64,000 bases of DNA from Cladopsammia gracilis. Its lineage: Eukaryota > Cnidaria > Anthozoa > Scleractinia > Dendrophylliidae. Below, in pieces: positions 24,790 to 36,900 of this stretch. Below the pieces are notes generated by a model that was not told the origin of the DNA, ran no database searches, and saw nothing but the letters and a program-made list of their open reading frames with translations. The translations under genes were made by a program, and so were the position numbers. The stretch lies in assembly GCA_022457155.1 (NCBI GenBank), contig JAJGOT010000030.1, forward strand, positions 1,160,001 to 1,224,000, read 5' to 3'. The stretch's first letter is position 1, and the number at the start of each line of letters is the position of its first letter.

Positions 24790-25970
24790 ATGTAAATGAA
24801 GCCCGCAAAGAAATCTTCACCAAAAAGAACAGAAACCTAGAGAACTTACCTCCTACACTGGTAAATTGAATGCACAACATTCTTAAGGGGTAAAATGCAG
24901 ACTTTCAAATCACTTTACTGCTCTTATTACATTCCTGTTTTTGTAACCACAAGGCTAATTTCTACTTTTGCTTATGTAGGACTCGCTGTTACAGCACGTT
25001 TTAATAGCAATTTACCGAAGTAGCATCTGCTACACAAGACTGCAGTCTGTTCAGATGGTTCCTTCAGCCGAGGGATAGGGTTGGTGTGACATGGATAACA
25101 CGTGGAGACCTGTCTGGATGACCCTACCTGAAGTAGCCAAAGCCTGTCAAGCTCCTTAAATGTGGCTGCAAACAAGGATGTACTGGCAGATGTGTTAGTG
25201 CTCCAACGAATGTAGCAATAATTAACATGAACTTGATATTAATTGTCCTTCAACTGAGGAACAGACATTGTATATAATGCTGTTTTCATAGACGCTGAAG
25301 CGAACTTCATGTTTTCTCAATTTGGGTCGGCTGTTCCATTGTAACCGCAGAGTTTTAATCAAGCATGATGTCCTAATATGCAGGGATAATGTATATAATA
25401 ATTGGTAAAGCCTCATCATGTACAACAGGTCAGCCTCCAATCCACTCAACAACCTCCCCGTACAATTACTAGAATATCATTTAAACACTTTCCTACTTTT
25501 TGTACAATAGAAAAAGAATATGTTCCGAATTCTGCGTTGTCTGCCAATTTTCAAAGTTGATTTCGTTTACTGGTAACCTATATGAATGGATCAGACGCCT
25601 CTCCCCCCCGGAAATATTTCCGTGATTTTTGTCAAGCTTGCCTTTAATTCCATTTTCATTGTACGACTATTGATATAAACACAGGATGTGTGCTTGTTAT
25701 TTACTGCAGTCTGTATAGTAGTGATATTGCTGTTTTGCATTCAATATGGCGAGAAACCAAAACCTCAGCGTGTGGTTGTCCGTGTGGTTGTCACGTGACT
25801 ACCTCATAAGTCAACACATTCTTTGTAAACTGAACCATAGTACCCGAATAAAATTTTTAATGTTTTTAAACTAATATTTCCCTATAATAGGCATATTCTA
25901 ATATGTTTAAAACATTTAAATATACGAGCCTTGTTTTCATGCTAGTGAAAAGTGTTAAAAAATAAATTGC
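24790..25970. other. No feature recognised
   Basis: Unique-looking AT-rich sequence with no convincing exon or repeat. Confidence 0.5.
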
Positions 25971-25974
25971 GTGT

Positions 25975-26900
25975 CACGCCCCCCGGATAATCGGATCAAG
26001 TGGCACCCAGCCTAAATTTGTTTGCAGTATCATGAAGAGTTTGTGGGCCAAATTTGGTGCTTTCTTCCAGTCGGTAACGATATTTTCCCTAAGCCACCTC
26101 ACTATTAAGAGAACAAAGCATTGGCAGGTCTTAAATTACTCCATCTTAATCGCAAAATACTGGTTATCTGGGGAATTTTGATCACTGTATTCGCCGTGAC
26201 TTTTAAACCTTGCTTTCCACGTTAATGGAATGGCGTTAAGAAGTCCGTAATATTGAGTGAATGGTACATTGAGCTGGAATTTTAAAGAGAATTCATGAAA
26301 ATTTAAAAACTCGTTTTCGTGGTTTAATAGATCACGCAGGAAGACGATCCCGAAGTTAAACCAAGGTCGAAAAAAATCAGGTTTTTTGTCTATTAGAATA
26401 TTACTGTTGTTCCAGAGAATCTCGTTTTTGAAATTCAGATTTGTGTCACAGGTTGAGACTTTGAAGTTGCACCAATAGTCTAGAATGGTTCGATAGAAGG
26501 AGGGTAGGTTTTAAAGATCGAGATTTTTGGTCCTGTAGTTGCATTTTGTTAAGAAAGCGAGATTACCGTTTTGGTGCAAAATAGTCAAAATATGATCAGG
26601 AATAATTTTCCAAGAGGTGAGCGATTCATCTTGTATTCTATTGACCCATGCAATCTTCAGTGCTTTTTTCATTATCCTGAATTCACACATTTTTAGACCA
26701 CCGTGTTTTTTTTTTCACCTATTATTGTACTTCTTTTCACTTTTGCTGGCTTGCCATCCCATATGAAGTTGAAAGTGAGTTTGTTGATTTCTTGGACGTA
26801 ATGGTCGGGGACATTTAACACTGACGCGGAGTAAATAAGCTTAGAGAGACCGAGTGTTTTTACTATGTTAATTTTTCTTACCCGTTACGTTGTTTCTGGC
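25975..26900 (-). pseudogene. LINE (L1/Tx1-like) ORF2 3' fragment
   Basis: Minus-strand frames read KINIVKTLGLSKLIYSASVL, then LTFNFIWDGKPAKVK, then MKKALKIAWVNRIQDE and SWKIIPDHILTILHQ, the thumb and connector region of a LINE reverse transcriptase. Frameshifts occur. The 3' end near 25980 matches, inverted, the end of the plus-strand LINE at about 22110-22165. Confidence 0.75.
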
Positions 26901-27504
26901 CGGAAACAAATTTCACGTTTAGTCGTAGGCAAATGAGATTGAGATTGCAATTGCTTCAGAGACTGGCATTGGAACTCGCATGAGAAATGTTTAACACAAA
27001 GACGAGATAAAGTTTGTGGCTAAGACTGTGGAATGTTTAATCGTATTAGCCAAAATAGCGTAGTCTAGTTCGTGCGGTGGCGGTGTATCTCGTAATTTTG
27101 TCACCCTCCTTATGTTTTAACACGTGAAAGGATTTTCCAAAAACGACAATAATTATGAGTGTCGTGAATGATTTATATCAGTTGCGCTTTGCCTAAGACA
27201 AGGTGACGGGCGCAACCCTAAGCCGACAAAACGACAGTTGAGAAGCAAGGATATATTTGTCCTTTGCCTTAGTAAAGTAAGTTGTTCTTTTGCATGATGG
27301 CAACAAGTCTAATGCAAAATAAAGGAATAAAACAGGTTTCTTTTAGAGAATGCTGTAAGTCGTAAGTCGTAACTGACCATCTAACGCTTGTCGCGGGGAA
27401 GGATTCATTTGTGAACTGTTTTAGTCCTGTTAGCCACAATATAGTGGAGTCTACTTCGTGCGGCGCCGGTGTAGTTTTATTTAAAGACTTCTATATAACA
27501 CTTT

Positions 27505-27794
27505 ACTGTGCCTTTCAATAACATGCGGAATTTGAGATTCAGATCTCCACCAACGGTTGCGTTATTCCCTGCCGTCAATCATAATTAATACGAAAGCCAA
27601 CGGACCATGTAAAAAAGAAACAAACAAAATGGATCGAAATCTACCAATCATAATGCACGGACGTGACCTTTTGAACTCATTGAAGTGAAGATCTGTTTCC
27701 TGAGAGGTAAGCTAAGATGATTGACGGCAGTGTAAAACGCAACCGTTGGTGGAAATTTGAATTTCAAATTCCGCATGTTATTGAAAAGCGCAGT
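27505..27794. mobile_element. Inverted-repeat MITE with 78-bp arms
   Basis: Arms 27505-27582 and 27717-27794 are inverse copies, containing AATAACATGCGGAATTTGA and CAACGGTTGCGTT. Flanking TA is compatible with a Tc1/mariner-type target. Confidence 0.75.
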
Positions 27795-28826
27795 AATATA
27801 ATCTTTTCAGCCGTGTTATTCTTGGGAGGATTGGTATGTTTGTATCTCATGAAAGAAGTGTACTGCGTTAATGAAAACCACATTGATTTTATATAAATAA
27901 TTATAGAAATAGTTTTCTTAAAATGTTATTGACAATTTCAAACGCTCAATTTGCTTAATTTCTAATGTTCGCTAAGCAAAGGAAAAAATATAGAAATGGA
28001 GGGAAAAAGCTATGAGCTATTAACTATGATTATAATTCAACATATTGATACACTGCCCAAATATGGTCACAAAGCTCTCTGTATCCTCTATCCGTTGGTT
28101 AACATGACGTAGATCCAGCGATGGTGGTAATTTTTGCATTTTGAAGGAATCACCTCTGGAATATGATATTGACTTGATACTTCCTCAAAAAAGTTTCTGC
28201 TCTTAAGCTTTGTATTAAGCGGATTGAAGCTAAACGATCTCGGCACTAGGCATAGTGTAGGAGCTCCGAGCAAGTTTAGCAGTGCTACAGTTTTTAAACA
28301 ACAGCGATCGCATCAGCTCGTATTCGATGTTTGAAAATTTAGTGTTGATGAAAAGGACTAAAAAGCCACATCAACTACAGGTAACAATGTTTTAAACGTT
28401 TATTAAGTTCTTACGCTGTGAATTTTTGTAAGGACTTAAATGTCCTTGCTGCGGTTCTTCTAGTCAGGGGAGGAGCGTTGCGTGACGAGCCCTAATAACG
28501 GTGAGACTTTTCGCGGCTCTGTTCAGGTAGCCATGTGCTGACAGTGTGTTTGTTAAAAAATATTTTGATTCTGAATTGAATTTTTCAGTTAAGAAACGAA
28601 ACACTTGTCATTAATTAAGGATAACATTAGGAATTATCTGCCATTTAACTGTGTAGTGACTACTCTGTTCCGTTCTTTACGTAGACGAAAGCTCTCCGTA
28701 TAAAACTCTTCATTCGCTGCTTGTTGTGCAAGAAATGGTGTCAGCCGTTGATGTCGTAGTAAACCGTTTTACTGAATGATTTTTTCTCGAAACTGTGATT
28801 TGTTATCAATGTGTTGAATTATAATA

Positions 28827-28940
28827 CAGTTATGGTGCTCAAGGTTGCGCAATATCGCCTGATTTTAGCCAACTCGGCTATAACTCCGGCCTCGTCGGCT
28901 AAGTATCGGTGATATTGCACTCGCTTTCACACTATAACTG
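28827..28940. mobile_element. Short imperfect palindromic MITE
   Basis: CAGTTATGGTG at the left and CACTATAACTG at the right, with GCGCAATATCGCCTGA / CGGTGATATTGCAC and AGCC..GGCT pairs inside. No coding potential. Confidence 0.5.
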
Positions 28941-29071
28941 TTAAATAGTCGTAAGACTGTTTTGAATTTCGTATTTTTCAGCCAAACATTTTCTCAAGGT
29001 ATCATTAGGTTTAAATTTAGAAAGAAAAAAAAAGGGAAGAAAAAAACAAAAACTATATACGCAATGCATAT

Positions 29072-29254
29072 CAGGGGCGAATCTAGGGGGGGTGCAGGGG
29101 GTGCGCCCCTCCCTCCCCCCCCCCCCCCACCCCCTGAGATGACCTGCATCTTTCTAATATAACTAGTATTCTGTAAAGAAAAGAAAAAAATACGTGGTTT
29201 ATTCATACCTAAGAGGTACACCCCCTCCGAAGAAAAATCCTGGATCCGCCCCTG
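29072..29254. mobile_element. hAT-like MITE with AGGGGCG termini
   Basis: Ends AGGGGCGAATCTAGG and CCTGGATCCGCCCCT, with GCATATC repeated directly on both sides. A related copy is at 37597-37761. The 7-bp duplication is close to the 8 bp expected of hAT elements. Confidence 0.6.
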
Positions 29255-29259
29255 CATAT

Positions 29260-31390
29260 CATGGGTTTACGTCACAACAAAAACGTTTTGTGCTGACATC
29301 AATAATTTATTTTGAGTTATTACAAGATATAGATTGATAACTTTTAAGCAATAATCATTTAGCTATTATGACAAAAAATTACAATGATACATGTTCTTAT
29401 ATTATGCTCACTCAAAAGTATGTTGCATGGGACGATTTGCCGCAACAAATATTATTAAGTTAAAAATTGTTCGCACGCTGTTGCACGCGGATCACGACGT
29501 TAAAGTTTAACACAACAATGCTGCGATAAGAATATTATTGTCCCTTTGCAAAGTGGTTTTGGCAAACTGCAAAACGTTGGCAATCTCGCACACCCAATCC
29601 TCGTTCACTGGGGGTGTTTCTTCTCGAGGGAGGAAGTGTGGGGACCCTGTGAAACGAAGTCAGTGCACATACTGAAGTTACAGCAAACATTCACACGTCA
29701 AATGCGAGTTTGCCAACTCAATCAACTCAATAAAAGTTGGTGAAAAAGTTGTCAAGAATGGAAACAAGTTCTATTTGTCGCCAAAAATTTGCAGACATGT
29801 TTTCAAACTGTTAATGTCACGTTCACACAAGCCAACGGCTCTAAGTTTGCCAGCACAAGTTTGCCAATTTAAAATTATGCTGCCAGCTTTTTATTGGGGT
29901 GTTTGATTCTCCTTAATACAAAGTGTAAAAGAGAATACAATGGTAAAATGCGTGTTTAAAATACACTGATTAGCGGCTGTAATTACGTATACCTGCACAA
30001 AAAAATTGTTACGAAACCCCAATATTTCAACACCGATTCCGAAGTATTTCGGCACGAGCTAGAATAGAATTTTCTACCGAATGGTCACCGGTCCTACCTC
30101 TGTAAGTACAGAGTCAATAAAAATATATTGACAATAATTATTCTCTTTATTTCTTCTTTATTTCAATAAACTTATTAATTTCGCTATTTGAGCACTTTTT
30201 GAAGTCTCTTCTATCTGCGGGAGTCAATTTGAAATGTTTCTGAAAATATGTTCACTATTTTCGGTTGTTACGCATGAGTAGAAGCTCAATTTGATTCAGA
30301 TTCACCACGGTGCTGGTACCGCTCTGTCCGTGTTTACACGAACATCTCCGCTATTTTGAAAATTAGGCAAACTGGATACCAAATATGATGTTGTTTGCAT
30401 AGAAAAAAATAGGATCTGATCGATGTCAAATAATTTCCGTAAAATTAAAAAAAGGCGACAAAAATTCGTTTTTCTTTCCAAACTTTCAAAGGTCGGTGCC
30501 GAAATTATGAGGTCCCGTGCCGTTTTCAAATCGTCTGTACAAATTATAACTATTGGCGATTTTCGTTGCGCTTTCACGGTAATTTCATTTTGGAACGCTG
30601 CCTAATCAGCAATAAATCTGCCGTGCGGAGCCCCTCAAGGAACATTTATCATGTTTAACTCTAATTTCTTATGCGCTTCTAAACAAAAATCAATTTCGCA
30701 ACCATATCACCCTTAAATCGCGGACAAAAATCCTTGCTCCGCGTGCATTGGAAATCGCCTGCGCAAATTGATCTTAAAATATCTAAAACATGTGTATTTC
30801 CGAATATAAATTAATCAACTGTAACAGTTGTAATACATATAGCACCATATTAAGGTCGATTTAAACGGCTGTCAAAGGTTATGATCAAAGGTTAGTGGTC
30901 GAAGTTCTAATTGCTTTTCACGTGATTGTACTGTAAACCGAGAAACAACATAACATTTAGCATTAAGAAAAGTGATAGTGATTCCAAGTCAATATTTTTT
31001 GGATACATTTTTCATGTTAAGCGTGGGTTTTAGAAATTAATAATTGATCTCAGTGATGTTAAGGGAATGAAATTACAGGTACAATCTTTTTAATACATAC
31101 AGACGAAACTGTATATTTGCTCAGGCGCATGGAAACCTTAAAAAGATCAGAAGACATGTTTGTAATAATTCAAAGTGTTTGATCAAAGCGTTTGACCACA
31201 CCAATAAAGCGAACTCCTTAAAGGCCCACCTTCACCCAAAAGACGTTGCGGTCGTTTGTTTTTGTTTTGACATGCTCCACTGTTCATACGCGTAATCTGA
31301 TTGGTTGCACGCATTCAAGCGTAACACGAAATTCAGCACAGAAAGTGATCACGGCGCGCACAGCATTTGGGATGAAGGTGGGCTTTTAAC
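29260..31390. other. No feature recognised
   Basis: No exon with matching phases and no named repeat seen on either strand. Confidence 0.45.
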
Positions 31391-31399
31391 TTCTACCAC

Positions 31400-32340
31400 C
31401 CGAAACAAAGAAAACTTTTCACTACTATCCCCACAAAAGCGAACACCTCACTACTACTCCAACACAAAGAAAGCTCTTCACTACTATCCCCACACCAAAG
31501 CGAACACCTTACTACCACCCCCACACAAAGAAAACTCTTCACTACTATCCCTACACCAAAGAAAACACCTCACTACTATCCCCACACAAAGAAAACTCCT
31601 CACTACTATCCCCACACAAAGAAACTCCTCACTACTATCCCCACACAAAGAGGCTCCTGACTACTATCCCCACACAAAGAAACTCCTCACTACTATCCCC
31701 ACACAAAGAAAACTCCTCACTACTATCCCCACACAAAGAAAACTCCTCACTACTGTCCCCACACAAAGAAAACTCCTTGCTACTATCCCCGCACGAAGAA
31801 AATTCTTCACTACTATTCCCGCACCAAAGCGAACACCTCACTACCACCCCCACACAAAGAAAACTCCTCACTACTATCCCCACACCAAAGCGAACACCTC
31901 ACTACTACCCCCACACAAAGAAAACTCCTCACTACTATCCCCATACCAAAGCGAACACCTCACTACCACCCCCACACAAAGAAAACTCCTCACTACTATC
32001 CCCATACCAAAGCGAACACCTCACTACCACCCCCACACAAAGAAAACTCCTCACTACTATCCCCATACCAAAGCAAACACCTCACTACCACCCCCACACA
32101 AAGAAAACTCCTCACTACTATCCCCACACCAAAGCGAAGATCTCACTACCAGCCCTACACCAAAGAAAACGCCTCACTACTATCCCCACACCAAATAAAA
32201 CTCCTCACTACCACCCCCCACCCCCCCACACAAAAGCAAACTCCTCACTACACCTGCACACCAAAGCGAACTCCTCACTACACCTACTCCTCACTGCCAA
32301 CCACAAACACAGCGAACTCCTCACTACCACTCCCTCAAAT
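31400..32340 (+). repeat. Minisatellite, ~30-bp unit
   Basis: About thirty imperfect copies of CTCACTACTATCCCCACACA plus AAGAAAACTC or AAAGCGAACAC. Unit length varies, so two frames stay open for long stretches (31305-32198 and 31777-32445), giving proline/tyrosine/threonine-rich peptides. Nothing else supports a protein. Confidence 0.85.
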
Positions 32341-32482
32341 CTGCCAAATGTCCCTGCGAGGCGGTTTCTAGCTCGACCCTTGGCTTCTTGGCCAAGGCGC
32401 AAAAATCCCGGAATTTTTGCGATTCAAGAGACTGAATTTTTCTGAAGGGGTCAGTTATTTTTGTTAAGTTTTCGTTAAATCA

Positions 32483-32683
32483 TTGATTTCGATGGTACAC
32501 TTAGGAAGGTTCTTTGGTCCAGAGGACAAGAAAACGCGCATCTTTAAAAAAAAAGAGGCACTGGAGGTGATTGCTGTAAGCAATTTTAAGCGGGATTGTT
32601 TCATTAATCTCCCTACAAGCTACGGTAAATCTTTATTTATCATTAACTACATCATAACCAACCAGGCGTTGATTGTAAGTTAA
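32483..32683 (+). pseudogene. RecQ-like helicase motif I fragment
   Basis: Encodes KKEALEVIAVSNFKRDCFIN and LPTSYGKSLFI, matching the Q-motif to Walker A region of RecQ-type helicases. It stops at a good donor (ATT|GTAAGT), so it may be one exon or a remnant. No other helicase motifs were found nearby. It could come from a helicase-bearing transposon. Confidence 0.5.
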
Positions 32684-32692
32684 CGGCTATTC

Positions 32693-32722
32693 ACTAAGGA
32701 AGGGACAGAAGTCCCGAAACGT
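32693..32722 (+). ncRNA. Degenerate hammerhead-like motif
   Basis: CTAAGGA, then GGGAC AGAA GTCCC as a perfect 5-bp hairpin, then GAAACGTCT. Same order as a hammerhead core with two changes in CUGAUGA. Confidence 0.35.
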
Positions 32723-33299
32723 CTGAACATTTAGTTTCAAAAGCGCTTTTATAACTTTTTTCAAACATATTCAGTTGATTGTAAGTGTCGGCATAACAGA
32801 GACTGGGATTGAGAATCGTTAAGTCACTGGAAGCGCAAAGGCTCAAGGGAAGTATGCAGAAAAGAAAATTGAGCCCCATTCCCATTCTCCCCTGCGCCGC
32901 CAAAAGTTCCCTCGTGAGAAACACCTGGGCACCAGAAATGAACAGGGCTGTGGAGCAATCTGGAAAAAAAAGAGAGCTCATGAATTGATTGGACAGTTAA
33001 ATATAAGCGGCATCATAACTGCAAATTCATCTTGTGATTAAAATGATTGAGCTTTTGTACAGAAAAAAACATCAAGCCACTGGATTGAATTTTTATTTTA
33101 AATAAACACAAAAATATTAGAAAGCCACAAAGAAATACGGACTGTCAAAATTTACGAGACAGCAGTACCTTGATTGAAAAGGAATGAAAAACTAAAATCA
33201 GTTGGACCTACAATACCGACAACAATTTCTTGTAAAATGTAATTTATATGGTTTCAGTATCATGAATGTAAAAGGAGAGATTTAATTTTGAAAACGATT

Positions 33300-33727
33300 T
33301 TATCATAAAATTAAACGCTAAAAGATTTTTGAAAGACATTTTAAAACTTTAAAACCCGACGACGTTTCGACGCTACTTCACGTCATTATCAAGTCAAAAA
33401 AGATAAAATTGAAACATGAATATATATATGAGATATTATTACAAACGTAAAAGATCAAACTACTTATACAATTCTAATTAAAACTGACTTGATTCGCGCA
33501 AAACTGTTTATTCGACACTTTTTTACTTTTTACTTTTTAATTAGAATCGTATAAGTATTTTAACAAGAAAATTAACCGCGATAGGAAAACTACGGGACGT
33601 TTCGACGACTTCGTGTCATCATTGTCGAATTGTCGAAGAAATAACGGTAAAGCATATTTATAGAAATAAGGGTGCGAGAAAATAAAACGTTTTTCAAAAA
33701 CCTTTAAGCGTTTAATTTTATGATAAA
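33300..33727. mobile_element. Inverted-end element with two hammerhead-like motifs
   Basis: TTATCATAAAATTAAACGCT at the left and its inverse at about 33704-33726. Two minus-strand motifs (33394-33357 and 33625-33594) contain a GACG/CGTC or ACG/CGT hairpin followed by GAAACGTC. An inner inverted pair surrounds AATTCTAATTAAAA. Possibly paired Penelope terminal repeats. Confidence 0.45.
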
Positions 33728-33762
33728 TTTAGTATAATGTCCTTTTCAACTCAACAGTTACC

Positions 33763-33900
33763 CTAACAAGTATACAGCTCCATTCTCAAGGATATCCATA
33801 CATGCCATTCCACAGGAACAACTCGGACATAGCGAGCTTCAATTACTGGATTGAGCTGATGAGATACAACTGTATCTAGGTCCGTGTTCCCTTGAAAAAC
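33763..33900 (-). CDS. Discoidin-gene exon 5: F5/8C domain end and stop
   Basis: After a CTCAATCAG acceptor the exon encodes VFQGNTDLDTVVSHQL, then IEARYVRVVPVEWH, SLRMELYTC and a TAG at 33763-33765. This completes the beta-barrel, including the terminal cysteine that pairs with the first one in F5/8C domains. Confidence 0.9.
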   Translation of the reverse strand, partial: VFQGNTDLDTVVSHQLNPVIEARYVRVVPVEWHVWISLRMELYTC

Positions 33901-36900
33901 CTGATTGAGATGGAAAAAAATATTAAAGATATTTGCATCTCTAATCGAGCATTACAGTTAGTTTGTTGGGTTTCGGACAGTTGTCAGTAAACGCGTGAAG
34001 TGCATGTTAAAAAATGTTTTCCAGCCTTGCAACTACTGATCGGAAAGTAGAAATGGTATTCGCACACCAGTACCCCTTGTTTATTCACTATCCCTAGATA
34101 TTTAGCGAAGAGAACGTTCAATGTACTGCAGGTACGGATGCGGAAAAAGACTGGGGCGGACTGCTAGCAGCCTACTCTCTCGAGTCAGAAAGACTTCGTT
34201 TCCAGGGCCTTTGTAGATTACATGATCTCACAATTTTTCAAGGCTACCGCCAACTTCATATTTGGAGTATCTGAAGGTCACGTTATCTGCTCTTTGCCAG
34301 GATTTTATCTCGCCGTCATTTCTTATCATGAGTTGACCATGGGGACGTGGTATTCAGCCTGGTCGCCAGGGTATAAAGGACTGAGGACCCAAGATTTGAA
34401 GAAGAGTTAATTAAGTTTCATACCGTGTCTGAATTATCTCCATTTAATCTGTAAAACTTGAAGACGTGGCCATCTTCACGATACTGTAACTTGTACTTTG
34501 TGACCCATTTATCGTAACCCGCATTCCTCCCTTGCGTCGCTATGCCCGTCACTCTTGCCGTATGTAGAAGATCCACCTGGAGCCATTGATTTACGTCGAT
34601 CACCCTCGCTGACCAGCTACCAGTCCTAACACCGCCTGCTTTGAAATGTAACCTGGCCTGATGAGCGGCATGATATTGGTCATATTCTGACGAAGCGCTT
34701 ATCTGTGAGTTTAGAATAGCGCCACTCTCCATACCCAGGGGGACTGGGCAAACTAAGAGAAAGAAAAAACAAATAAGCAATTCTCTATTTTCGAATTGCC
34801 CATAATACACTTTGTTTGCCCCCCAAGATTTTGCATAAACTATTGTTTGTAAATGCTCTTGAGAGGACTGCATAATCCCAAAAGCATTTCAAAACAATAG
34901 TTTATGCAAAATTTGGAGGACAAACAAAGCGTATTATGGGCAATTCGAAAATAGAGAATAAAAGATATTGAAATTGAAAGGATTCATAAACTGGCCACGG
35001 TTTGTAAAATACAAAAAATAAACGACAGAAGAAATACTTCTCCGCACGACCCGCCATTTTGGATTCAAAAAGAAGAGAAGACCCTGGGGACGAGTTTGAT
35101 AGATAAAGAAACTAGTATTAACTTGTATTGACGACCAAAGTACAATGAAAACTTGTCTTTTTCTCTTTGTTTGCTGGTATATTGTCCTACAATGCACTTG
35201 TACTTGTAGCCGTCACCAAGATTCCTGCATGATCCACCATTAGCGACAGAGGTTTTTTCATGACGGTGTGACGCTTTCATGACAACAATATTTTGACAAG
35301 CATGTTTATCCAAATTTTATATTTTCTGTTTAATTTGGAATAAATTTTACATTTTAAGATAATTTTAGTATTTATCTTTTGGTTTTGATTAATTTTAACT
35401 TGATTTTGGTCCAACATGATGAAATCCAAGATGGCGGCGGCTATTCGGAATGACCTACTTTAATTTTGACAGTTTTGGACAACTTGTTTATCGTATATTG
35501 ACAACTGCTTAGTTAGTTCTCCATAGTTCAAGTTCAAGTTTATTATTCACGCTTATTCAATTACAATATAACAACAATAAGGGAAAAAAAGAAGTAAGAA
35601 CAGAGCTAACTATACATTGAATTAAACATAACAAAGGAAAAAGTGTGTAGCAGCCAAAGGAGCCAAGCTTTCGAGTTGGCTACTACCACAGAGCAATTAC
35701 AAGTGGGTGGGGGGGGGGGGGGGGAGGTATACAGTACTTTCAGAAACTATAGTCTGGTCGTTGGGCATTTTGACCGGGAAAAAAATGGTATAAAGATTAT
35801 TTTTACACCACATAAGCCAAATGTGCCATAGAACAACATATCCAAAATCCGCAAAAATCCCCTTTGGGGAAAATTTTTTATGAGTATTTGAATATTTTGA
35901 ACATTTTTGCATGTTTTTGAATGGAAAAGGTAAAAAAGAAAGGATTTTATGGTGACTTTTGGCGGCTCATTCTCCTTTATTGTAGAAAATGCAAAGTCTA
36001 AGTTGCTGAAAATTGTTACTTTACTGTGAACTATAATAGTCATTACCACATTACCTCTGGTATAAGCACAATTCCCCCGCTTCCCCCCCCCCCCCCACCC
36101 CAAGAAGTAGAGTCCCCTTAAAATAGGGGTGGGTTTGTGCCCGGGAAAGGACAATGTCTGAAAAAATAATTCTGGAATTGTTGATTGGCCCTGCAAATTT
36201 CTCCTAAAAATTAAAAATAGCAAGTTTGCTTTTAATTAACTACTGAAACACGATTTCTACATTGTATGTGTCGGCATTGCCTTTGTTGTCGAGGGTAACC
36301 TCCTCGGCATTTTGACAACTTTCTCCTCTGCAGTCTCCACAGGCTGTTACATTTCAGTCCATTTTTACGACAAGAGCAACTGTTATTGCCACATGGATTT
36401 CTCGAGAAAGTTTGCATTTTTCAGTACTACATTCAAGTCTGTTAGGACTGGTGTTAATATGGTATCAGCAAGTTTCCAAACCCATTGCATCGGATCCAGG
36501 TCATTGATTGTGAGCTTGAACCAAAGTATGACTTGCAAATGAACCCGTAAACTGTGAAAATATGCTGCTCTTTCTGTAGGTGGAAGCTTCTGTAGATCAA
36601 TTGGTGTTTTGCTTGTCGACACCATCTCCATGTATTTAGCGTGCTGTAGACTGGTCAAAGAATCGTCTGCTCTGCCTCCATGTAAGATAATATATAACCG
36701 GATACCAGCTTTGCCAATCTGTTCCACTGTCGCCTCAGGATTGGTCATCAAGAAGAATATCTGCTGCAATTCTTCTGATTGTTTTATCTTGTTCAAAAGA
36801 CTGGTTTTGCAATGCCCATGTTTCAGAAGTGGTGTCGCAACCACTCCATGCATGGATCAACAGGAGATGGGATGTAACTACTTTGCCAGCTTTGTTAACA

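Noticed and set aside
31305..32445. Proline/tyrosine-rich repetitive protein
   Set aside because: Two overlapping frames stay open equally well, units vary in length without respect for the frame, and no signal peptide or splice support was seen.
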